From NCBI RefSeq assembly GCF_011806575.1, contig NZ_JAATOO010000016.1, positions 1-64,000 of the forward strand: a stretch of DNA of 64,000 nucleotides. The letters are read 5' to 3'. Position 1 is the stretch's first letter. Each line of letters opens with the position of its first letter. Under the pieces are notes generated by a model, which searched no databases, was not told the DNA's origin, and worked only from the letters and a program-made list of their open reading frames with translations. Shown in pieces: positions 59,412-64,000 of the stretch. The position numbers and the translations under genes are program-made. This DNA is from Vibrio hepatarius (GTDB taxonomy: Bacteria > Pseudomonadota > Gammaproteobacteria > Enterobacterales > Vibrionaceae).

Positions 59412-59843
59412 TTACTCCCTAACCCACACTTCTTGGCTACGTTGCATTTGATTGGCTTCGGTGCCGCATACCGCTTCAGAACGAACCACGTAGAGTTGTT
59501 TTCCGTCAGCCAGTGCTCCACCTCTTGTTTGACAAGACGTGCGAACACTTTGACAGTTAATTTTTGAAGGCAGTGTCGTCACCGCATTACTGATCGCGTT
59601 GCAACTCGCAGCAATGTTGTAACCGGCAGATAAAGAAGCACGCAGAGGATACAACTCAACCAAAGCCAACTCATTCGCTGAATGCGCCGCAAGCGCAGCT
59701 TGTAGACCAATAATATCCTTGGTGTGCGCGTCGTTGTTCGACCACTCAATTCGGCTCAAACTGGCTGCGAGAAACCCCATCACCACCAGCACAAAGACAA
59801 CTACAATATACAGACTGCCTGTTTGTTTTTGTTTAAGGGACAT
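59412..59843 (-). CDS. mshP: MSHA biogenesis protein MshP
   Basis: A 143-residue minor-pilin-like protein with one N-terminal hydrophobic helix (about 9-29) and no canonical Gly-Phe-Thr-Leu-x-Glu prepilin site, resembling PilX/GspK-type proteins in layout. The start at 59843 (MSLKQKQTG) has AGGGA upstream and overlaps mshO by 11 bases; an open frame further upstream is inside mshO. It is presumably part of the pilus-initiation complex. Confidence 0.88.
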   Translation of the reverse strand: MSLKQKQTGSLYIVVVFVLVVMGFLAASLSRIEWSNNDAHTKDIIGLQAALAAHSANELALVELYPLRASLSAGYNIAASCNAISNAVTTLPSKINCQSVRTSCQTRGGALADGKQLYVVRSEAVCGTEANQMQRSQEVWVRE

Positions 59844-60558
59844 TGAGCACCTGCACATCTTGTTGGAAATGCGTGGTTTCGTCATCACGCTCATTAATAA
59901 ACGACAATTGCATATGCACCACACCACTACGTTGCACGCTGGCAGGTTGGTAAGTTAAATCGCCTTCCACACCGGTATCCGAAATCGGTGTCACGCGACT
60001 TCTGTCTTCGATTCGCTGAATCCGCTGACCGACAATGCAATAGCTGACTTCACCATTGGGGTCGTAAATATAGTGGCGATTGGATACCGATTCACCGACC
60101 AAGCTCGAGGCGATGTTCTCCAGTACGTAAGTATCATTCACACTCTTAACGCCATTTAACGGGAACACGTTATTGCTTGGATTCGCTTGGGTCGGGTTAA
60201 TCACCAACGACTTGTTTTGCAAACTCGCCTGAGTGGTATTCTCACTGCCAACGACAAATTGCAAATCCGCGCCAGAGACAGCATAAAAGCCAGAGGTCTC
60301 TATCGGATAAAAAGAGATACAGCTCTGCGCACCCGCTAAAATCAAATCATCAGAAAACATGTTCGGTACCGCATGACGAATTTCGCGGCTCATTTTTTCC
60401 AAAACAAACTTCGCTTGAGTTTGTAAACGTTGTCTTTCTATCGTATCGCTGTAACCACGAGCACCTAACTCGACAAACCCTGCAATACCTAATACTAAAA
60501 TACTGCCAACCAGCAGCGTAATTACCATTTCGACTAGGGTAAAACCTTTCATCTTCAT
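59833..60558 (-). CDS. mshO: MSHA minor pilin MshO
   Basis: A 241-residue minor pilin with prepilin peptidase site MKMKG|FTLVEM and a hydrophobic helix at about 6-28. The long C-terminal domain is like PilW/GspJ types. Its ATG overlaps the mshD stop (ATGA) and its end overlaps mshP, so the three are translationally coupled. Confidence 0.92.
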   Translation of the reverse strand: MKMKGFTLVEMVITLLVGSILVLGIAGFVELGARGYSDTIERQRLQTQAKFVLEKMSREIRHAVPNMFSDDLILAGAQSCISFYPIETSGFYAVSGADLQFVVGSENTTQASLQNKSLVINPTQANPSNNVFPLNGVKSVNDTYVLENIASSLVGESVSNRHYIYDPNGEVSYCIVGQRIQRIEDRSRVTPISDTGVEGDLTYQPASVQRSGVVHMQLSFINERDDETTHFQQDVQVLNVP

Positions 60559-61079
60559 CAGTAATTTCCTTTGTAGGCGTGCAGCTCAACGGGCGTTTGA
60601 TTGGGCGCCGAAATCGTCAAAGCAATATGCTTTACTTTGTCGACCTCTTGGTACGACACTTGGATATCTAAACGAAAGTTTTTGTATCGGGTTTCAGAGC
60701 CGTCACCGACTAAATAGTTTAGGTCTTTGCAGCCGTTGACCCCGTTAGGCTCCCAGCAACCAAGGTAGTCATCAACATCGTTGTACAGCGCAATATCCGA
60801 TTCTTCATTACCTAAATTCGTGGTACAAGAAGCCGCGCTTGGCACGCCTTCTCCACAGCGAATATCACCACTGGTAAAGTCACTGTGTTGGTCGAAGCCT
60901 TGAGCCAAGATTGTCGACATTACGCTTTGGCCCAACGCTGCTGCGCGAGCTTGATGATGCGGGTTGGCCGAGCGAGTAATTTGCGGCACAAGAAAGCTGG
61001 AAATGGTGACCATCGCAAACGCCATTAACACGATGACGATAATGCTCTCAATTAGAGTAAAACCACGCTGCTTTGTCAC
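60558..61079 (-). CDS. mshD: MSHA minor pilin MshD
   Basis: A 173-residue minor pilin with cleavage site VTKQRG|FTLIES and hydrophobic helix after it. I chose the GTG at 61079 because GGAGAG lies 7-8 bases upstream and it overlaps the mshC stop (GTGA); the open frame extends upstream without a Shine-Dalgarno. It belongs to the initiation set mshCDOP. Confidence 0.9.
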   Translation of the reverse strand: MTKQRGFTLIESIIVIVLMAFAMVTISSFLVPQITRSANPHHQARAAALGQSVMSTILAQGFDQHSDFTSGDIRCGEGVPSAASCTTNLGNEESDIALYNDVDDYLGCWEPNGVNGCKDLNYLVGDGSETRYKNFRLDIQVSYQEVDKVKHIALTISAPNQTPVELHAYKGNY

Positions 61080-61558
61080 GAGCACTCTCCTGAGAACACA
61101 TAACCTTGCGAATTGATTTTCACTTGGCAACTTTGCTCTTGAGCAGCAATAGTAATCACGGCACCCGACGCAGCACTGCCTATTGGGTTGCCCAATAAAT
61201 CAAAATTGATCGTTGAACCAGTATTGACTGAAAAAGCCACACCACCTTTCGAGCTAACCCAATCACTGCGCGCATCAGATAACAGGCTGCACGCTCGTTG
61301 TGAGCCGACACAACTCGGTTGAACACTTAGGGTAAAGTTGGTGTTGCTCGCACCGCTGATTGGTAAGTTAGATTGCATACGGTTGACTTGCACTTGGCGC
61401 ACCACCGAGATTACTTGCTCTTGGATCACCATCGCAGCCACACTGTCGCGGCCAAACATCCGGCTCGCGGCGTACGCAGAGACGATCGCTAGTAACAAAA
61501 TCACGACAATAAGTTCAACCAAGGTGAAGCCTCGTGCTGACTTAGCTTTCATAGACAA
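61076..61558 (-). CDS. mshC: MSHA minor pilin MshC
   Basis: A 160-residue minor pilin with cleavage site SARG|FTLVEL at residues 7-14 and a long hydrophobic helix. Several Cys (for example in PSCVGSQRACS) could form disulfides. It follows mshA after a terminator, so this and later genes are probably read less than mshA. Confidence 0.92.
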   Translation of the reverse strand: MSMKAKSARGFTLVELIVVILLLAIVSAYAASRMFGRDSVAAMVIQEQVISVVRQVQVNRMQSNLPISGASNTNFTLSVQPSCVGSQRACSLLSDARSDWVSSKGGVAFSVNTGSTINFDLLGNPIGSAASGAVITIAAQEQSCQVKINSQGYVFSGECS

Positions 61559-61678
61559 CCTAAGTAGTTAAATTTGCTAATTTGATTATAAATTAGAATG
61601 GCTTAAGCGTGACAGCTTAATACTATTTTTGAGAAGGATTTACGTTCGAAGCAGAGTGTTCGGATAGATAGAGTTAGA

Positions 61679-61701
61679 AAAGGCCAGCGTCGCTGGCCTT
61701 T
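61679..61701 (-). terminator. mshA terminator
   Basis: The stem AAAGGCCAGC / GCTGGCCTTT with loop GTC is followed on the minus strand by TTTTC, about 10 bases after mshA. It should limit transcription into mshCDOPQ. Confidence 0.85.
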
Positions 61702-61711
61702 ATTATACAGA

Positions 61712-62173
61712 TTAACAGTCGTCTGCTGTAGCAGTTGTTACTGTTGGCGCCGCACCAGAAGTACTCGGTGCAGTGTATGTCACTGCACAGTTCCAGTTTG
61801 GATTTTCACCAACAAATGTGTATTGAATTGAAGCTCCTGCAGTATTCGCACCACCTGATACTTTCCACTCGCTAGTATCTGACAATCCAACAACGGCAGC
61901 GCCGATGCCAGTAGTTGAAGCAGCCGGGTAGCCATACACTACGTCAATATTTTCAATTGAACCAGACACTGCTGTTTCACTACCTTCTATCGCAGCTTTA
62001 CCGTAAACAATGCCTGCAGCTCCTTGCATTGCACCTTTCAGACCTTGCAGAGAAGCTTCTCTTGCATCTGATTGCAGATTAAGGAAGCGAGGCGCAGCTG
62101 TTACTGCAAGAATACCTAGAATAACAATTACCACCACTAGTTCGATTAGGGTGAAACCGCCTTGTCGTTTCAT
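61712..62173 (-). CDS. mshA: MSHA major pilin MshA
   Basis: A 153-residue type IV pilin. The short leader MKRQGG is followed by [18 protein letters not shown] (residues 7-24), with Phe at +1 and Glu at +5, and two C-terminal Cys (residues about 129 and 153) that form the usual disulfide loop. The protein makes the mannose-sensitive haemagglutinin pilus fibre used in surface attachment, biofilm and vibriophage uptake. It lies 31 bases after mshB, with its own downstream terminator, consistent with high expression. Confidence 0.95.
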   Translation of the reverse strand: MKRQGGFTLIELVVVIVILGILAVTAAPRFLNLQSDAREASLQGLKGAMQGAAGIVYGKAAIEGSETAVSGSIENIDVVYGYPAASTTGIGAAVVGLSDTSEWKVSGGANTAGASIQYTFVGENPNWNCAVTYTAPSTSGAAPTVTTATADDC

Positions 62174-62204
62174 AGTTTATATCTCTCTATGTTGTTGCGC
62201 AGGA

Positions 62205-62780
62205 TTACTGCAGCGTTACGGTCACACGACCAGTTTCAATTTCATACACAAACTGATGTTTGCTGCCACCTTCTTGTTGCACATAAGTACAAGTCGACGC
62301 ACCAGTATTCGCTTGAGCTGAATATTTAACATTTTTATTATTTTCTGCGTTTGCCACCGTATCTACACTGGGTGGGTTTTGCAGTAAGTTGTCCATAAGA
62401 TCGATACAAGCTTGGTCCGTCAGACTTGTTGGGTAACTTGTGTTGTCTTCATTCAACGCGTATGGATAGCCATCTCTAAAACCAGTATCACTACCGCTGC
62501 TGTCTTTAGAGCGCGTCAACCAAAAATCGACACCGTCGTAATCGACAGTATTGTATTTCTCACCGTTTAGCGTTACTGATGGTCGAGCTTCCGCTTCCCA
62601 TTGCGCTCTGGCAGACAATACGCCAGTCGCAAAGCCACCAGCCACGCCTTCAATACTGGCTTTTTTCGCTTCATCGGTGACATCTAAAAATCGTGGAAGA
62701 GCCGCTACGGCTAGTAGGCCAACCACAACAATGACCACCACAAGCTCCACAAGGGAGAAACCAGTTTGTTTTCTAAGCAT
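62205..62780 (-). CDS. mshB: MSHA pilin-like protein MshB
   Basis: A 191-residue pilin-like protein with cleavage site MLRKQTG|FSLVELVVVI and a strong resemblance to MshA in the first 60 residues. It is longer than MshA and considered a minor pilin. In V. cholerae the structural operon of the locus begins here, and a -10 TATAAT hexamer lies just upstream. Confidence 0.93.
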   Translation of the reverse strand: MLRKQTGFSLVELVVVIVVVGLLAVAALPRFLDVTDEAKKASIEGVAGGFATGVLSARAQWEAEARPSVTLNGEKYNTVDYDGVDFWLTRSKDSSGSDTGFRDGYPYALNEDNTSYPTSLTDQACIDLMDNLLQNPPSVDTVANAENNKNVKYSAQANTGASTCTYVQQEGGSKHQFVYEIETGRVTVTLQ

Positions 62781-62810
62781 AAAGATGTAACTCGCTGTTA
62801 TGAACGCCGT

Positions 62811-62816
62811 ATTATA
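62811..62816 (-). promoter_or_regulatory. Candidate -10 element of the msh structural operon
   Basis: A perfect TATAAT on the minus strand lies about 30 bases before the mshB start. The matching -35 is poor. A TTGACA at 62848-62853 is too far away (31-base gap). Confidence 0.45.
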
Positions 62817-62858
62817 CGGGCATTCTACGATAGATCTATGAGTAAAATGTCAAAAAAA

Positions 62859-63338
62859 CTACAGCGCCACAAAGACAACGCGTGTTGAAAACTGCTTATT
62901 TATCAACTCTATAACAATGTGTCGATTTTGTCCGTAGTCGTAATCACACTGATAATGATCGCCGCTAGAATTATTCACAATTTCTATCGGACGACTTTCT
63001 AAAATTCGTGCTGTCGGATACAACGTATTTAACCAAAACTCGCAGCTTACCTTGCCATCAAAAGTAAGTGGCATCAGCCAACCATTGTCCGAAAACTGTA
63101 GCTGACGAGACTCAATCGTCAAACGGTTTGGCTGTTTAGCCAATAACCATTGTTCTTTGTAGTAACTCGCACGTTCGATAATGCGCTTACTCGCCACCAG
63201 ATAAGCACTGTCTCTTGCTTCTTCCTCGACCCGTTGCCACGCGATAATAAAGCTCAGCAATACAATCACGACGACCAACAACCAAATCACAAAACGGGAT
63301 CGCTCGACATTAGAGAACAGGTCACCCTTTGATGGCAT
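62859..63338 (-). CDS. mshF: MSHA biogenesis protein MshF
   Basis: A 159-residue membrane protein with one N-terminal hydrophobic helix (about 17-39, WLLVVVIVLLSFIIAW) and no prepilin site. Function in MSHA assembly is not known. The start at 63338 (MPSKGDLFSN) was chosen; it overlaps the mshG stop by 17 bases, and an upstream frame extends further into mshG. Confidence 0.85.
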   Translation of the reverse strand: MPSKGDLFSNVERSRFVIWLLVVVIVLLSFIIAWQRVEEEARDSAYLVASKRIIERASYYKEQWLLAKQPNRLTIESRQLQFSDNGWLMPLTFDGKVSCEFWLNTLYPTARILESRPIEIVNNSSGDHYQCDYDYGQNRHIVIELINKQFSTRVVFVAL

Positions 63339-64000
63339 CGAGCATTCCCCACATTGGCAAGAAGATACCCAACGCGAGCACCAAAACCATACCCGCCACA
63401 ATCACCAACAAGATTGGTTCAATACGTGCAGTTAAGGTTTTCAAGTCATAGTCCACTTCGCGGTCATAGAAGTCAGAGACTTCCGCCAGTAACTCATCAA
63501 TACGACCCGTTTCTTCACCAACCGAAATCATCTGAATGACCAGCGGGGTAAATACGCCGCTGCTGGTTGCCGTCGATGAGATGGTGCTACCCGACTCTAT
63601 CGCCAACTTCATTTCCATCAATCGGTTTTCGAGAAACTTGTTCCCGAGGGATTCCGCCGCCAGTGCCAATGAACGGTTGAGTGGTACACCGGCTTTAAGC
63701 ATCAGCGCAAAGGTGCGCGAAAAACGCGATAGCTGTGCTCGATTCACCAATTTGCCGACGATCGGCATACGTAAGCGAAATTTATCCCACTTTTCTCTTC
63801 CAGCCGCGGTTTTTAGCCACGCGTTAAAACCGAACAGCGCACTGACCATCACCGCAACCATCACATGCCAATAACTGACAAAAAAATCCGACATGCCGAT
63901 CAAGATACGCGTTGGTAATGGCAAATCGACGCCAAAGCGGCTAAACATGCTGGCAAACTGCGGTATCACTTTGACGTTAAGAATAAACATCGCAATGACG
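63322..64000 (-). CDS. mshG: MSHA biogenesis protein MshG (partial)
   Basis: The C-terminal 226 residues of a GspF/PilC-type inner-membrane platform protein that anchors the assembly ATPase. The window end truncates the gene, and the frame stays open at 64000. The motif GxPLxxAL-type region GVPLNRSLALAAESL and VGEETGRIDELL are family hallmarks. Three hydrophobic segments are present. The remaining secretory msh genes should lie beyond the window. Confidence 0.93.
   Translation of the reverse strand, partial: VIAMFILNVKVIPQFASMFSRFGVDLPLPTRILIGMSDFFVSYWHVMVAVMVSALFGFNAWLKTAAGREKWDKFRLRMPIVGKLVNRAQLSRFSRTFALMLKAGVPLNRSLALAAESLGNKFLENRLMEMKLAIESGSTISSTATSSGVFTPLVIQMISVGEETGRIDELLAEVSDFYDREVDYDLKTLTARIEPILLVIVAGMVLVLALGIFLPMWGMLDAIKG

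Noticed and set aside
62848..62853. TTGACA as -35 for mshB
   Set aside because: It is 31 bases from the TATAAT hexamer, too far for a sigma-70 promoter.

Overview
This window is a housekeeping stretch of a Vibrionaceae chromosome, almost certainly genus Vibrio. That call rests on gene content and order plus protein similarity recognised by eye: csrA-lysC-alaS and recX-recA-pncC-mutS, the lptFG/pepA/holC/valS block, argF and pyrBI, mdh/argR, a TAXI-type TRAP transporter, rng-maf-mreDCB, and next to mreB an MSHA type IV pilus cluster. I do not assign a species. Coding density is high. I see no insertion sequence, prophage, integron cassette array or CRISPR array.

Layout. (1) 1-4.7 kb, minus strand: tRNA-Arg(ACG), tRNA-Ser(GCT), csrA, lysC, alaS. 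(2) 4.7-9.9 kb, minus: a nitrite assimilation/detoxification module nirB-nirD-nirC-cobA, lying between alaS and recX, with a recognisable FNR/NarP-type promoter ahead of nirB. (3) 9.9-14.9 kb: recX and recA under a LexA box, pncC, then mutS on the plus strand. (4) 14.9-31.3 kb: lptG/lptF (minus), pepA, holC, valS (plus), an M48 peptidase/YjgN pair, a D-2-hydroxyacid dehydrogenase, rluA and rapA (minus), and a PIN-PhoH gene (plus). (5) 31.4-36.8 kb: arginine and pyrimidine genes, with argF, a PyrL-type leader and attenuator, pyrB, pyrI and ridA (plus), a small hypothetical gene and mdh (minus), then argR (plus). (6) 37.1-45.1 kb: TAXI solute-binding protein, fused TRAP permease, universal stress protein, a duplicated DUF2061 membrane protein (plus), a stand-alone GH2-type sugar-binding-fold protein and rraB (minus), arginine deiminase (plus). 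(7) 45.2-55.9 kb, minus: tldD, a nitrilase-family amidase, yhdP, rng, maf, mreD, mreC, mreB. (8) 56-64 kb, minus: the structural part of the MSHA locus, mshQ-P-O-D-C-A-B-F and part of mshG.

How the parts work together. NirB needs siroheme, which CobA helps supply, and NirC brings in nitrite. ArgF, ArgR and arginine deiminase form a dispersed arginine set, and ARG-box-like palindromes lie ahead of all three. ArgF and PyrBI share carbamoyl phosphate. MreBCD, RNase G, YhdP and LptFG serve the cell envelope. The MSHA genes build a surface-attachment pilus.

The most interesting signals are regulatory or structural rather than a new enzyme system: the nir module inside the alaS-recX interval, its E. 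coli-like promoter geometry, a shared 12-base palindrome ahead of argR and arcA, a 57-base inverted repeat between holC and valS, the pyrBI attenuator, and an unexplained repeat-like segment after cobA.
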